NCBI GenBank assembly: GCA_025175895.1 | Contig: CM045989.1 | Span: 20,701,928-20,765,927, forward strand | DNA: 64,000 bases | Reading direction: 5' to 3' | From: Wurfbainia villosa | Taxonomy: Eukaryota > Streptophyta > Magnoliopsida > Zingiberales > Zingiberaceae | Shown here: piece by piece, positions 11,411 to 23,860 of the stretch | How positions within the stretch are numbered: position 1 is the first letter of the stretch | How the letters are laid out: every line of letters begins with the position of its first letter | Notes under the pieces: generated by a model | Told to the model about the DNA's origin: nothing | Seen by the model: the letters and a program-made list of their open reading frames with translations, nothing else | The model's database searches: none | Position numbers and translations under genes: made by a program

Positions 11411-11698
11411 GGTGCCACTGTGGAGGATGCTGCTGCAAGCAGTGGCAATATGTCGAACTCAGCTTTTGTAGCCCGCTTCGATGCTTTTGCAGAGAGGATG
11501 GATGCACACTTTGAGGAGCTTCGTTTAGGGCACCAGAAGCTTCTCTGGGAGCACCAGGTGCTCCTCTCCCTGGTGAGTGCGATGCACCGACAACAGCAGG
11601 ACATTCTGGCAATTCTCCGCCCTCCTGCACCCCGACATCCGTCTCCTCACGATGGTTCATCATCCATACCAATCGATGTTGATGATGATGATCTCTAG
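11411..11698 (+). CDS. C-terminal part of an unknown ORF downstream of pol (env-like position)
   Basis: An open frame runs in from the gypsy LTR junction without a native start and ends at TAG. The visible protein has a heptad-like helical segment (FVARFDAFAERMDAHFEELR, then HQKLLWEHQVLLSLVSAMHR), a proline-rich linker (RPPAPRHP) and a very acidic end (DVDDDDL). The frame is more GC-rich than its surroundings and has no internal stop, unlike most ORFs here. I do not recognise it. Its place between pol and the polypurine tracts is where Sireviruses carry an env-like or accessory ORF, so it may be the tail of that gene or a captured host fragment. The upstream part was cut off by the gypsy insertion. 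Confidence 0.5.
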   Translation, partial: GATVEDAAASSGNMSNSAFVARFDAFAERMDAHFEELRLGHQKLLWEHQVLLSLVSAMHRQQQDILAILRPPAPRHPSPHDGSSSIPIDVDDDDL

Positions 11699-12554
11699 AT
11701 AGCCTATATTTTGTATTTTGTTTTTTGGCCATCAGTACGACACTAACTCAGACTTTTGTTAGTAAACTTTTTTTTGTTTAATGAAATGGAGTTGTTTTTT
11801 AGTTCATCTCTATTCATGTATATATTACTATGGGTTGATATTTTAAAGTTTAGGAATTGAACACATATTCCTAAGTGTTTTTGAAAACCTTTAATGTAAT
11901 CCTCGTTAAGAGTATTGATACGATACAATCCTATTCATATTTTTATCATTTTGAATCTTGTGTCAATCCGTTAATCTGATGAGCATATTTTTAGTCTAAT
12001 ATTTTTCATACATTATATTAGTCATAAATAATGTGGATGTCGAGTTTCATGATTTTTGGACATCCACGGAATTTCTTACGCATTTTTGAACCTCGACTGG
12101 AAAATTCTTATTTCAGAGTTACCAGATATCAGTCGACTGCCGTTATTGGAAGTCGACTGCCAAGGTTGATAGTTAACTGATGACAATATCAGTCGAATCG
12201 GTGACACTGTTTTAGGTTGGAAAACCTATTTTTCATCACTTAAAAGTCCAATTTTGAATCTTATATCTCCATACTATGATTCTCATAGTATATTAATGAT
12301 AACTTGTATGGAAAGAAGGACTGCATTAATGATTTGGTTTAGGAGGAGCTTCATCCCTAAAATCTATATTGTTGGTGCAAAGTTAGGACATATTTTCCTA
12401 TTTCTTGTTTCAAGCTTTGCTTGACATGATTTTTATGCATCGTGACCTATGTCTTGGATTAAGAGGGAGCCCTGATTCAATTTTATACCTTAGAGTCAAG
12501 CATGGTAACTTGTATTCTCTCTTTTACTTGTTAACTCTTTCTCTTTTTGATGTA

Positions 12555-12735
12555 TACTAAAGGGGGAGAAGGAAAATTTAAGTTAGATTTCATATATGAT
12601 GGTTGTCTCTGAGCATATTTCAATAAATTTCATATATGATGGTTATCTCTGAGTAAATTTCATTTATGATGTTTATTTCTGAGCATAATTCAAGACTTAA
12701 CTTAAATGATTGTCAAACATCAAAAAGGGAGAAAT
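12555..12735 (+). other. Sirevirus R polypurine tracts
   Basis: Two purine tracts, CTAAAGGGGGAGAAGG (12557-12573) and AAAAAGGGAGAAAT (12722-12735), precede the LTR. The second abuts the LTR start. Several PPT copies upstream of the 3' LTR are a known Sirevirus feature. Confidence 0.75.
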
Positions 12736-13865
12736 TGTTGGTGCAACAATGGCCCAAGCTTTTAAGTGTTTTGATGTTTGGATAATCATCTAAGTTAGAC
12801 AATATTTGTGATCTAACTATGATTGTGTTAAGAGACAGGAAAATTCAAGTATGAAGACTTGGTAAAGAGAAGTTCAAGCGGACCTTGGCAGCGTAAGTCC
12901 AAGCATGTAGTCTTGGTGGTGTAAAGTCCAAGCGGACCTTTGGCAAAGAAGAAACCCAAAGCATGACGAAACCGAAGGAAGCTTTTGAAGGCAAGCACAT
13001 GGATGGAGTCGTGGACTCAGAGAAATCCTGGAGGCGTAAGGCTTATGGAGAAGCTAGAAGGTTAAGTCTGGTCTTAGGGTATGTTTTCAAGTATGAATTA
13101 GTCATACTTGGGGTGTACCAGTCGACTGGAACATTGTGCCAGTCGAACTGGCCTTCAATCAACATTAGAGGTCGGAGAAGCCGGCGCGATCGATCGGGAG
13201 TTTTCGTCAAGCGATGGTAGTCGACTCGGACGACGACTACATACAAGCCGTAGTGGATCGCCATTATTGGCGATCGGCCCCGCCACGAACGAAGGCTCGT
13301 AGAGTGACTAGCTAGTCGACTATGGCGATCGAATCAGCCGCTTTTGGCGATCGTGATAGGCCTCCCGTTGGGGATGACGACTGTAAATCCTGCTCGTTAG
13401 AAGCCGTTAACTGTGACTTCAGTCGACTGATGAAGCACATCAGTTGATTGATATTCCTCCAATGGGAAAATCAGCTATTTTCCTATAAAAGGAGGCCAAG
13501 GGGTGCATGAAGAGGCTAGTGCTTACATTCATACATATACTCTCAAGCTCCCCAAGTGTTCAAAAGTTTTCTAAGTGATTTCTAACCTCTTCTTCTCTAA
13601 TTTTACTTCTATCATTTGTAAGAAGAGAGGTTCATTTGTAAAGAAAGCTTCTCCACCTCAAAGGAGATCTTAGTGAAGATTGGCTTGGGTTGATCCACCT
13701 TATGGATCGCCGTGGAGTAGGAGCTTAATCTTCGAACCACGTAAATTGTCTTTGTTAGCGCTTGTCTTTGTTTCTTTAGTATTTTTGATTTTACTTCCGC
13801 TAACCATTTGTGTAGAAACAAAAAGAGGCTATTCACCCCCTCTAGCATTCCAAAGATCTCTAACA
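12736..13865 (+). repeat. Sirevirus R 3' LTR (Sire-1 lineage)
   Basis: The 1130-bp LTR begins TGTTGGTGCAACAATGGCCC and ends in the usual ATTCACCCCCTCTAGC...CTAACA. A TATA box (TATAAAA) lies at 13484-13490. Start and end match the LTRs of E and K in reverse orientation. The U3 carries CCAAG...CTTGG units (about 12860-12960) and AGTCGACTG motifs (13110-13450), some replaced by CGATCG words. The right flank TAAAC is the expected TSD. The ORFs at 12963-13302 and 13612-13884 are LTR artefacts. Confidence 0.88.
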
Positions 13866-14995
13866 TAAACTCCCAAGAAACCATGGTCGAAATCCTCCAT
13901 GAGCTACTCCTTTTATCCCTCCATCAGGTTGATTCCGTGCCTAGCAGTCAACTGCCGTAAGACCTCAGTCGACTGCTAACAGTGTCGTTGTCTCACAATG
14001 ACTTAATCCACATCAGCATTCAAGCCATTAGATACACTGGTAGTCGAATGTCATTTCCAGTAGTCGATTGCTCAAGCCTGTAGTCGACTGCTTAGTCGGC
14101 TACTAAATGTTATGTCCTTGTGATGAAAAAGGAGCAGCTGTCGATTTCCCTCCATGGCAGTCGACTACTCATGTCCAGTCAACTGCCCAATGCTAGCAGT
14201 CAACTGCCAAGCCCACTTGACACAATCGAATGTCAGTCGACTAATCATAATCCCAATCGACTGCTCAGTGTCGACTCGGCTGCCAAGTGTCAAAATACTT
14301 GACCAGTCAGCTGGTCAATAACCCCAGTCGACTGCTACAACTCAACCATGAGGTTTACTCCATGTAAGATGCCCTCATACTTGCTTGACCACCCTTAGCC
14401 TAGACCTAAGCCTTCTAGCTACCTCTATCAGTCTCACGCCTATCGGAATCCTCCAAGTCATCCATGACATGTTCATCCATATGCTAGCCTTCAGGTGCTT
14501 CCATCAGCTATTGTCATGATAAGCTGGTCTACACCACCAAGGCACATTTGGGCTTACGCTGCCTGACACACACATAGATTTTATGTCGTCAACCATTGGA
14601 CTTATGCTACCAAGACTCCACCCTTGGACATTACGCCGCCAATATCAATCCTTCGACTTCCCAAATACCAAGTACTCATGACTTGGACTTTCACCGCCAA
14701 GACTCCACACTTGGATTTACGTGGCCAAGACTACACTCTTGGACTTTCCATGCCAACTCCATGTTGGACTTTCCAAATGCCAAGACTCATGCTTGGACTT
14801 TCCAAATGCCAAGACCCATGCTTGGACTTTCCATTGCCAAGTACCACTTGGACTTCTCCATCATATGGTCAACCCCATGTCAACCATATAGTAAACCCAT
14901 TATCAAACAATAGTCAACTCATCGTCAAACATCAAAACACTACTCAAGTCAAACTCGAGTCTGGTCAATCGTGACCTGGGTCGATTGCACCAACA
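13866..14995 (-). repeat. Sire-2 LTR, truncated
   Basis: This is the U3 part of a minus-strand Sirevirus LTR. On the plus strand it ends GGTCGATTGCACCAACA at 14995. It contains dense AGTCGACTG motifs (13940-14340) and the CCAAG...CTTGG array (14590-14860). Its left side is cut by Sirevirus R, so the TATA/U5 part is missing. The right flank CAAGT is the expected TSD. The ORFs at 14596-14974 run through the array and are not genes. Confidence 0.75.
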
Positions 14996-16120
14996 CAAGT
15001 GACAGAGGACGGGAGGATTATGAGGGGAGCCACCCTAGGGCTCCCATGCCTTGAAAGGGGCCATCCAAGGGCCCCCTAACCACTAGAGGAGGAGATCTCG
15101 ACGCCACTACTCCAGATACTAACGCATGTTGCAGCCAAAGACTTTCTTTATAGCGAGACTAAGCCCTCTTTTCTTCTTTGCAAATTTTTTTAGGGTTTAA
15201 TTCTTATTTGTAAATGTCTTGTGGTTGTATCTTTAATTATGGAGTAGTTTTTATGATTCTTTGATTAGAGAGTAGCCTATCTTGATTTGTAAAATAGTAT
15301 ATTGCATCGAATCCATATTTGCTTGCATTGTTTTCAACGGCTATATATTTATGCTTGATTTTTACTCTATGATATGATGGTTCATGGTTCGGCTTTATTG
15401 TATTAATCCGATTTAGATGCCAAAAGCATTAGGTCGTATTTTAGAGGTATGGGGAAGGAGCAAAAGAATAACCCAATCCTTCGAACCATAGAGAATCGAG
15501 ACATGAGGGAATCGACTATGAGTGAGGAGTTAAGTTTAGAATTGATCCGCTGAGGTTCTAGTGACAGGTTCCCTGTGCGACTAAGGTTACCCCACAAGTA
15601 GATTGATTCACCACGAGGACCCATAGATATCATAGAACATAATGAAACTATTCCAACAGAAGACCCAAAGTAGGAGAAATCAACTCTAGAAGGGTTGTGG
15701 GACCCAGTGATAGGGGGCTTCCCAAGGATAGCAACTCCCTGAGCTCTGATGATCCTAAAAGAAAACTTGGCTAGGAATAGGGTAATCCGTTGTAGTTCCA
15801 AAGGATCACGTCGGATAAAATAGATATCCTACCTACATGAACAACCATTGAGAGTTAGGAGTAAGACATATGTTTATAATCATTTAGCTAAAATTGAAAT
15901 CTTAGAATCATTGTCTTTGATCATAACAGGGACCCAGTGATAGTAGTGTCCCTGCAAAAGTGATCTCCCAATACTCTCATTTTCCTCTCGACCCTTTTTG
16001 CTTATCAACCACCTGATTCAGTCTAAACAGTCTATATTCACTTAGCAAATGAGTACTTGATTACAAGTCCCTGTGGGATCAATATTTTATTACTTGATGA
16101 CAACCATGCACTTGCGGGCA
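14996..16120 (+). repeat. Non-coding retroelement sequence, possibly Athila/Tat-like LTR
   Basis: No credible ORF is present. The end CAAGTCCCTGTGGGATC followed by TTATTACTTGATG and CACTTGCGGGCA resembles the 3' end of plant Athila/Tat gypsy LTRs as I remember them. It abuts gag sequence of Sirevirus G at 16121. No TG start can be assigned, so this is a tentative family call. The 132-aa ORF at 15403-15801 has no recognisable content. Confidence 0.35.
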
Positions 16121-17730
16121 TTGAGCGTGAGCGAATGCTTCAAGTCCTTGGCAATCTCAAATGAAGGTTTAAGGTTGTGCTTGTGTGCATCAGGAAGCCT
16201 TTGTTATTTTGGTCTTCTCAAAGTTAACTCTAGGGATAACTTCCCTTGTAACCTTATTAGTGGCTTTCCTAGGTTTCATTGAAACCTTAGCCACTAGACA
16301 CTTATCATGGTCAACTCTAGAGATAACTTCCCTTGTAACCTTGGTTTTCCTAGACCTAGGGGTGGTTCCACAGTTAAATAGAACACTATGATAAGAGGGC
16401 TTATCCACCTTGCACATAGGTTTGTGACCCCAAGCCTTTCTTTTCCTTTGTTGGTTCCTTCCTACCAACTCCTAGACCTTGCCCATTTGACCCATTAATT
16501 ATTTTCTCCATCTTGCAAGGGTCTTTTCAATTTTCTCAAGCTTTGACCTCAAAGCTTGATTTTCTATTTCCAATTTCCCAATATTTGAATTTTCATTCTT
16601 CTTTTGGGAATTTCTCTTCCTAGACATATGTCTAGATTTCTTAGGATTAGTACCTAGGTTGTTCTTATCCTTAGGTAAGGTCTTTTCCTTAACCCTAAGA
16701 TTACAATGTTTAACACCTAAACAAAAATATTTATTTCTAGATTAATCCTTAGGCTTACTACTAGCATGCTTCTTATGATCATTAACAATTGCAAGTAAAT
16801 TGAAACCATTCCTAGAATGCTTTCTATCATTACATAAATTAAGAGATTTATAAAGATATACCTTTGGGTTTGCCTTAGCTCCCCCTACATGTGATGCTCC
16901 TCTCATGTCCTTGGTTTGGTTCCTCCCCCTCGGACATTGGCTTTGGTAATGCCTTTTTTGACTGCATTTGAAGCATACTATATGCTCCTTACTCTTGCAT
17001 ATCAAGGCACCGACTTCCTTGACCTTCTCCTTCATCTTAGGTGACACTTTAGCTTCTTCCTTGATTTCTCTTGAGAATTTTCTCTTGTAATGTCCTTTCT
17101 CCCTACACTCAAAGCATATGATATGGTCTTTATTTTTACAAATAATTCTTGAGTTACCTAGCTCGGTGGTAGGAGAGTGGTGGTCTAGTTTTTCATTTCT
17201 TCTGAAAGTAGACGGCTCCTCTTGCTCTTGCTCCGGAGTTGAGTGCCTCTCCTCCCCCTCAATCCTAGAGGTAGAAGCTTCCTCAATTTCTTCTTCAAAT
17301 GTTGAAAACCTATCAACCTCTAATTCTTCACGCTCTTGAGAGGATGAGCATTCTTCCTTTGTAGACTCCTCTTCTTCTTTGACTAGTGAGGGTTGTTTAT
17401 GGAACTTTGCCAATTTTCTCCATATTTGTTTGGCATCCTTATATTGTCCTAAATTGCATAAAAGATCATTACGAATTAAATTAATTTGGATTTTTCATAC
17501 CCTTTAATTTATCTCGAAGGCTTGAATTTGTTCTTCGATCCATCTCTTCATCTTGATGATTCCTCCCTTCTTACCCCTTGGAGCTTCGAACCTATCCATT
17601 AGGATAAACCATTGCTTGATTTCCATCATCAAGAATATCTCCATCCATGCGCTCCATGCCGAAAAATCTTCTCGATTGAATGGTCGAAGAATTCGGGTGT
17701 CATAACCGAATCCGTCGGTTGGCTTCATTT
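16121..17730 (-). pseudogene. Sirevirus G gag
   Basis: Gag is read leftward from an ATG at 17728 (MKPTDGFGYDTRIL, then WSAWMEIFLM and IKQWFILMDRFEAPRG, the usual N-terminal Sirevirus gag block). The second open piece (17413-16742) is acidic and Ser/Glu-rich and then has two CCHC knuckles: CFECREKGHYKRKF has lost its last cysteine, and CFKCSQKRHYQSQCP has G changed to R. A basic tail follows (16468-16190). Frameshifts separate the three pieces. The gene is cut at about 16121 by the preceding element, so no pol is seen. Two zinc knuckles distinguish this lineage (and H) from the one-knuckle gag of E, K and P. Confidence 0.85.
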
Positions 17731-17787
17731 TTCTTCTCCTCTAGCTATTGCTCTTGCAGTAATGAGTCCGGTGAAGAATGATCCCAC

Positions 17788-17799
17788 TCTGATACCAAT
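17788..17799 (-). other. Primer-binding site of Sirevirus G
   Basis: The minus strand reads ATTGGTATCAGAG directly after the LTR end, complementary to initiator tRNA-Met. Confidence 0.8.
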
Positions 17800-19480
17800 T
17801 GTAGAGACCGATTTGACGTGCACTTGAGGGGGGAGAATAGCGATTCTCAATTTAACAATCAATTCGGGCTTATCTACAAAATGATTAGTGCAGCGGAATA
17901 CAAATACAAATATGAATAGATGCAAAGACAAGTAACACACAATCACAACACCATTTTTACGTGGTTCAAAACCCTAGTTCCTACTCCATGATTGAGCTCT
18001 AGTGATCTACACTCACTAACACCTCTCCTTCTCGGTATAACACTAGAGGTGGAGAAACATCGTAGAATATGAAGCTTACAATAAAGAGAAGAAACAAGAA
18101 ACAATCAAATACAATATATGAATGCAAATAAAATATATGAATGAAATAATACAAGATAAAATATTTTACAAGTGCGCTTTTGATTGCTTGATCTTTTGGT
18201 TGCTTTGAACGTCTTTGAAGGTCTGGAAAGCAATAGTGTTTCCCCTCCAAAAGCTTCAAGAACCGGTTGCTCCAAATCCTCAACGAAGTCTCCTTATACA
18301 GTTGAGCTCGGGTAGATTTTTCTCCTAGCAATCGACTACCAAAAGATCCCAGTCGATTGCTCGCCTATCCATTGTCTCACAATGGACTAATCCACATTGG
18401 CTTACTCCCAACGAATACCCTAGAAGTCGACTGTCCTTACTAGTAGTTGACTAACAAACTAGTAGTTGATTGACCAGTCAACTACCAGACATTTTGTTCT
18501 CTGGCTACCTTTGACTAGTCGACTGCTCAACTCTAACAGTCGACTGCTAGTGGCCAGTTGACTGCTAAACCCTAGCAGTTAACTGCTAGAGCCACAGATA
18601 GCAGTTGAGCTTCATTCAACTACATGACCATTCGACTGGTCATAATTCCAATTAATTGCTCGAGTCAAACTAAGGTCCCAAGTGTCATGCACTTGGCCAG
18701 TCGACTTATCCATTACTCTTGTCGACTGGTAAACCTCAAACATGAGGTTTAACCCAAGTATGATTCCCTCATACTTGATCGACCACTCTTAGCCTAGACC
18801 TAAGCCTTCTTGCTACCTCCATCAGCCCCACACCCTCAGGGTCCATTCGAGTCCTCTATGACTCCTTCACCCTTCGCGTTAGCCTTCAGGTGCTTCCACC
18901 GGCTATGTCATGCTAACCGAGTCTCCTTTGCCAAGGTTTATTTGGACTTATACCACCAAGACTACATACTTAGACTTTATGTTGCCAAAATCTCACCCTT
19001 CGACTTCCTTGGCAAGATCCACTTGGACTTGCGCTGCCAAGACCACATGCTTGGACTTATGCCGCTAAGACTGACCCTTGGACTTTTCGATTGCCAAGCC
19101 TCAATGCTTGGACTTTTACCGCCAAAACTACACACTTGAACTTACATGACCAAGACTTCAAACTTGGACTTTCTATGCCAAGTATCCAAACTTGGACTTC
19201 TATGCCAAGACCATTCTTGGACTTTCCATGCCAAGTATCCAAACTTGGACTTCCATGCCAAGACCATTTTTGGACATTCCATGACAAGTATCCAAACTTG
19301 GACTTCCCTCGAGTCTCACTCGAGTCTGGTCAACCTTGACCTGAGGTTTGATTCTTCAACAATATCCCATATGGTCAACATATGGCCAAACTATATTCAA
19401 CCATATTGACAAATATTAAAACACTACTTGAGTCCCACTTGAATCTGGTCAACATTGACTCGGGGCCTATTACACCAATA
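17800..19480 (-). repeat. Sirevirus G 5' LTR (Sire-2 lineage)
   Basis: The 1681-bp LTR runs on the minus strand from TATTGGTGTAATAGGCCCC (19480) to GGTCTCTACA (17800), followed by the PBS and gag. It begins TA rather than TG, as does the LTR of S. It contains the CCAAG...CTTGG array (18950-19310) and AGTCGACTG cluster (18350-18720). The right flank GATAT is the expected TSD. ORFs at 18810-19409 come from the array. Confidence 0.85.
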
Positions 19481-20729
19481 GATATGCCTAGATATAATGC
19501 ATGCACCCTTAGATTTAGGGAAAAATTAAACTTACATCTCACAAGGACCATGAGAAAATATGTGTGTATATTGATACACCATAGACACATGTGAGATGTT
19601 AGGAAAATGAGTTAGGTTCATGTGCTTATATAGTACATTTATATGAACTCAAACTCATAATATAACATGAAGAAATCATGAGAAAAGTTAATGTACAAGT
19701 CATGTACACTTTGCCCATAGATCATATTGAAATTAACGTTTGAAAATAATTTCAAAAACATTTTGAAAAACCGTGGTGAAGTCTATCTTTTGATAGAAAC
19801 CACCATTGACAAGACTAACACAAAGTTAGGTAAAACATTGAAAGTTTCAATGCTTTTGAACTTTGTATCATTCTTTCAAAACAATGGATATTTTAATACA
19901 AAACTATTTTTCACCCATTTTATTTTACATAAGTAATTTGTATACGAAATTTCAAGATTTTTCGAAAAACATAGAATTACTTATGTATTTTCAAATCTCA
20001 TTTCTGAAAGTCTGATTTCTAGAAAATTAGACTAGTCGACTGCTGCATGTAGGAAATCGATAAATGGTAGTGGTAGTCGACTGCTTATTGACACAGTTGA
20101 CTGTTGATGCTGATTTTGACTGAACAAGGATTGTTTAGTTAATTATCAGAACCCCTAAGTACCCTAACTGCTCCTAACCCTATGATATACTTAGAGAAGC
20201 ATTGGAAAGGTGAATTGTTCATTGAAAATGAATTGGAGAGTTGATTAGGGTGAATATCAAATTTTAAGGAGGTTAAAGTTCAATTTTGAACTTTTACCCT
20301 TATTTTTTATGGTTTATATTTCATATACGCTTAGGAACTCTCCAAGGACATTGTTGGTGCAATGGTCAAGGCGGAGTAAGCCTTTAGGGGGAGTTTGTCC
20401 ATCAAGGGCTGATGGATGATGTTTAAATGGGGGAGAATGAAGGATTGCCTCTCATTTAGTGATAAGGATTTTATCACTAAGAAGAGTGAAGGCATGTGAA
20501 ATGATTTTGGACCAAGGGGGAGAATGAAGGATCTCATTGAAAGATGAGACATGAAAACCTTAGTAGGCTTTTTGATGCATGCCAAAGGGGAAGAAATAAG
20601 GGTTTAAGTTTGGTAAACCTTCATTATGCTTTGGCATAAGAAGAGTCGAGTTAGGCTTATGGGATAGCCGAACTCAAAGGTATTATCATCTAACATAAAG
20701 GTATTGTCAAATATCAACAAGGGGGAGAT
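19481..20729 (+). mobile_element. Sirevirus S 3' spacer with polypurine tracts
   Basis: A non-coding AT-rich spacer precedes a 3' LTR. Purine tracts occur near 20387 (TTTAGGGGGAGTTTG), 20430 (ATGGGGGAGAATG), 20513 (CAAGGGGGAGAATG), 20584 and 20719-20729 (AAGGGGGAGAT, touching the LTR). AGTCGACTG motifs lie at 20035 and 20077. The first 130 bp match, in reverse orientation, the spacer of H at 23870-24010. The 69-aa ORF at 19727-19936 is not supported as a gene. Confidence 0.75.
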
Positions 20730-23700
20730 TATTGGTGAAATTGACGCAGGTCATTGTTGATGCAGGGAGTATCACTCCTTAGTTTTGATGTATGAACTAT
20801 AAGTTAAAGTTAGGAAGTACTAGTGATTTGATATGTGTCTTAAGTGTATAGGCTTAAGAGGAAAGTCCTAGTAGGTCAGGAAGATCGGTACTAGGCAAAG
20901 TATGAAAAGTCCTAGTAGGTCATGTTGACCGAATACTAGGCAGAAGCCTTGACAGATTAGGAGGATTGGATACTAGGCATGAAGTTCAGATGGGTGGAGT
21001 GGATCGGACATTTTTCATGAAGATCGATTGAGCCAAGAGATCAGACAATCAACATGAAGACTAGGTCAGAGAGATCAGACAGCTGGCAAAAGTCTTGGTG
21101 AGTCAGATTGAATGTCAAGCATGGTAAATATGGTTGGGCAGCCGACAGGTAAGCCTCGAGTGAAGAGGTGAGCCTAAGTTCTCTATAGGGGAACAAAGCT
21201 AACTGTTGATCCGATGGATAGTTCGTTTGAGACTATGAAGTCGAGATCGAGCAGTATTACTATTGATATTTAATTTCATATTGTATTTTGTGCTAATCTT
21301 ATTTTGCAGGTCCCAGTCGACTGATTGGTTTCCAATCGACTAAGATCCAGTTGATTGGGTATGGTCCAGTCAACTGGGATGCATGATTGGAAATATAACT
21401 GTTGATCGACCGGAGATCTGGCAATCAAGATGGCAAGACCTCCAGTCAATTGGGGAGGTCCAATCGACTGAAAAGGCAAATTTCCCGATGCATATCTAAG
21501 TGACATGTAGTCGACTGGACCATGTCAAGTCGATTGGAAAGCCTGAAATACCAAATCGATGGGCTGATTTGGAGTCGATTCGAGGGTGTTCCAGTCGACT
21601 GAAAAAGACTTATAAAAGAAATGGAGAATCAGTTTTGAACACAACAATTCAAATATGTTCAAGTGTTGTCGCCATCATCTCTCATCTACAAAAGCTCTGA
21701 CATGCCGACAACTTGCAAGATCGACACTCCAAGCTACCTTTACATCTCTACAAGTGTTGGTATAACTTTATTTTTCTTGTAATTTAATTTTGCTTGTACT
21801 TCAATTCAAGAGGAGGTATGTGTTACCTTTCTATTTATTTTTTGTAAGAAGAGAATACCCTCCGAGTTCGAGAGTTTTGAATCGGAGAGCCTTTTATTTG
21901 ATTGCCCATTGAGGTAGCTCTCGGAGAGCTATAAGCCTTGGAGTAGCAACCCAGCTAGGGTTGTGAACCAAGTATAAAATTCTTGTCCATTTGTTTTATT
22001 TTATTCCACTACATAACTCTTTTTTTTTAAAGAAAAAGAAAAGTTTTAATCATTAAAAATAAAATTTTATAACTTCCGAGATTCACCCCCTCTGTCGGAA
22101 CTCTCTAATCCTACAGTCATGATTGACCAGACTTGAATGGGACTCTAGTAGAATTTTTGATGTTTGACAATAGTTTGATAATTATTTGACAATATTAGTT
22201 TGACCATATGTTGACCATATGACTAGTGGATGATTAGGATATCCAAGGTCATATAGGAGAGATTGTTGGATCAATCGACCTTAGGTCAAAGGTTGACCAA
22301 GCTTGAGTGAGACTGAGTGGAAGTCCAAGATTGGAGTCTTTGCAATGGAGAAGTCTAAGTTTGAAGACTTGGCAAGGAGAGGTCCAAGAAAGGATTCTTG
22401 GCAATGGAGAAGTCCAAGTATGGATACTTGGCAAGGAAAAGTCCAAGGGTGGAGTTTTGGCAAGGAAAAGTCCAAGAATGGAGTCTTGGCAAGGGAAAGT
22501 CCAAATATGGATACTTGGCAAAGAAAAATCCAAGGGTGTTGTCTTGGTCATGTTAGTCCAAGGGTATAGTCTTGGCAGTGAAATTCCAAGCATTGAGGCT
22601 TAGCAATGGAGAAGTCCCGGAGGTGTGGTAGCCTCTTGGCAATGGTAGACACATTAGCATGACAAGGTCGATGAAAGCACTTAAATTCTAGGGCCAAGAA
22701 TGAGGAGTCATGGACTCGAACTAAGGGCTTGAGGTTGATGGAAGTGGCTTGAAGGCTGATGTCTAGGCTAAGGGTACCCGATGGCATGACGAAACAGATG
22801 GAAGCACTTGAAGGCTAGCGCGAAGGGTGAAGGAGTCGTGGAGGACTCGGATGGACCCTCAGGAAGTGAGGCTGATGGAGGTGGCTTAAAGGCTTAGGTC
22901 TAGGCCTAGGGTATGTATCAAGTATGAGGGGATTATACTTGGGATAAACCTCAGTTTTGAGATTTACCAGTTGATTGGTGGTATTAACCAGTCGACAGGT
23001 CAAGTACACAATAATCGGGAGGCTTTGTTGACTGGGCAGTCGACTGGGATTATGACCCAGTCGACTAGTCGAGTAGTTGACAGAGGTTTGACTACTGACC
23101 TATGGCTCTGCAGTCAACTAGTGGCTTTCACCAGTCGACTAACCACTGGAAGTCGACTGGCATTAAGTGGGCAGGGAATAGAATATTTCATAGTCGACTG
23201 TTGGCTTATGTAAGTCAACTGGTGGCTATGATAGTTAATTGCTGGGTCAAGACAGTCGACAAGTCGGGCAAAATTTGATGTGGTTTAGCCCATTATAAGA
23301 CAACATATAGGTGGGCAACGACTAGGGGTAAGGTCAATCGACTACTAGGCGAAAAATTAGCCCTATCGGAGACGTTATAAGAAGCTCGAGAATGAGAAAG
23401 AAGAAGTTGGTTCTTGGTGATTTGGGAGGGGATTTACTGCTGCATTCCAGACCTTCCAAGTCATTCAAAGCAACCACATCTACAAGCAATCAAAAGTATA
23501 ATCTTGTAAAGTATTTTTACTTGTTTCTTTCATTTGCTATTGTATTTGCTTGTATCTTGTGTTTCCTTGTTGTAAGCTTCTTATTATAAGAGGTTTCTCC
23601 ACCTCCGGTGTCATACCAAGATGGAGAAGTTCATAGTGAGGGTAGATCACTAGAGCGCTACCGTGGAGTAGGAACTAGGGTTCCGAACCACGTAAAAATA

Positions 23701-23860
23701 CTTGTGTAATGGTTGTGGTTGTTGTCTTGTATTTTGTTTGTGCTATTTTGTATATTCCACTGCGCACTAACAATTGTAGATAAGCACGACAACGAACGAA
23801 TCAAGAGAAATCGACGATTGTTATTCACCCCCCCCTCTGCGCACCAAACGATCCCCAACA
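20730..23860 (+). repeat. Sirevirus S 3' LTR (Sire-2 lineage), split by a solo LTR
   Basis: The LTR starts TATTGGTGAAATTGACGCAG at 20730 directly after the polypurine tract, is interrupted at 20754, resumes at 22121 (GATTGACCAGACTTGAATGG) and ends CGATCCCCAACA at 23860. Its own length is about 1765 bp. No PBS follows, so it is a 3' LTR. It contains the CCAAG...CTTGG array in plus orientation (22310-22640), AGTCGACTG motifs (22970-23260) and the conserved GGTTCCGAACCACGTAAAAA segment. ORFs at 22249-22603 are array artefacts. The right flank CTAAG is the expected TSD. Confidence 0.8.
20755..22115 (+). mobile_element. Solo LTR, Sire-3 lineage, TSD GTCAT
   Basis: A 1361-bp LTR from TGTTGATGCAGGGAGTATC to CTAATCCTACA is flanked by perfect 5-bp duplications GTCAT (20750-20754 and 22116-22120) and matches the 5' LTR of P (50626-51968). 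No internal sequence is present, so it is a solo LTR left by LTR-LTR recombination. It carries the 45-bp GACC...CTGG array (20985-21130), AGTCGACTG motifs, and TTATAAAAGAAATGG at about 21610. Confidence 0.93.

Larger units (their letters stand above)
11409..12735 (+). mobile_element. Sirevirus R, 3' end of internal region
   Basis: This stretch lies between the gypsy insertion and the R LTR. It begins with a C-terminal ORF (11411-11698), then has about 1 kb of AT-rich spacer with polypurine tracts, as in Sireviruses where an optional env-like ORF and a long spacer follow pol. Three imperfect repeats of about 46 bp (ATTTCATATATGATGGTTGT type) lie at 12586-12695. The spacer also contains AGTCGACTG motifs (12131-12165), which are also abundant in the LTRs. 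Confidence 0.7.

Noticed and set aside
11187..11732. 181-codon minus-strand ORF
   Set aside because: It spans the gypsy LTR end and runs antisense to the better-supported ORF at 11411-11698; no domain is recognisable.
15403..15801. 132-codon minus-strand ORF
   Set aside because: No motif and no related copy in the window. It lies in LTR-like non-coding sequence.
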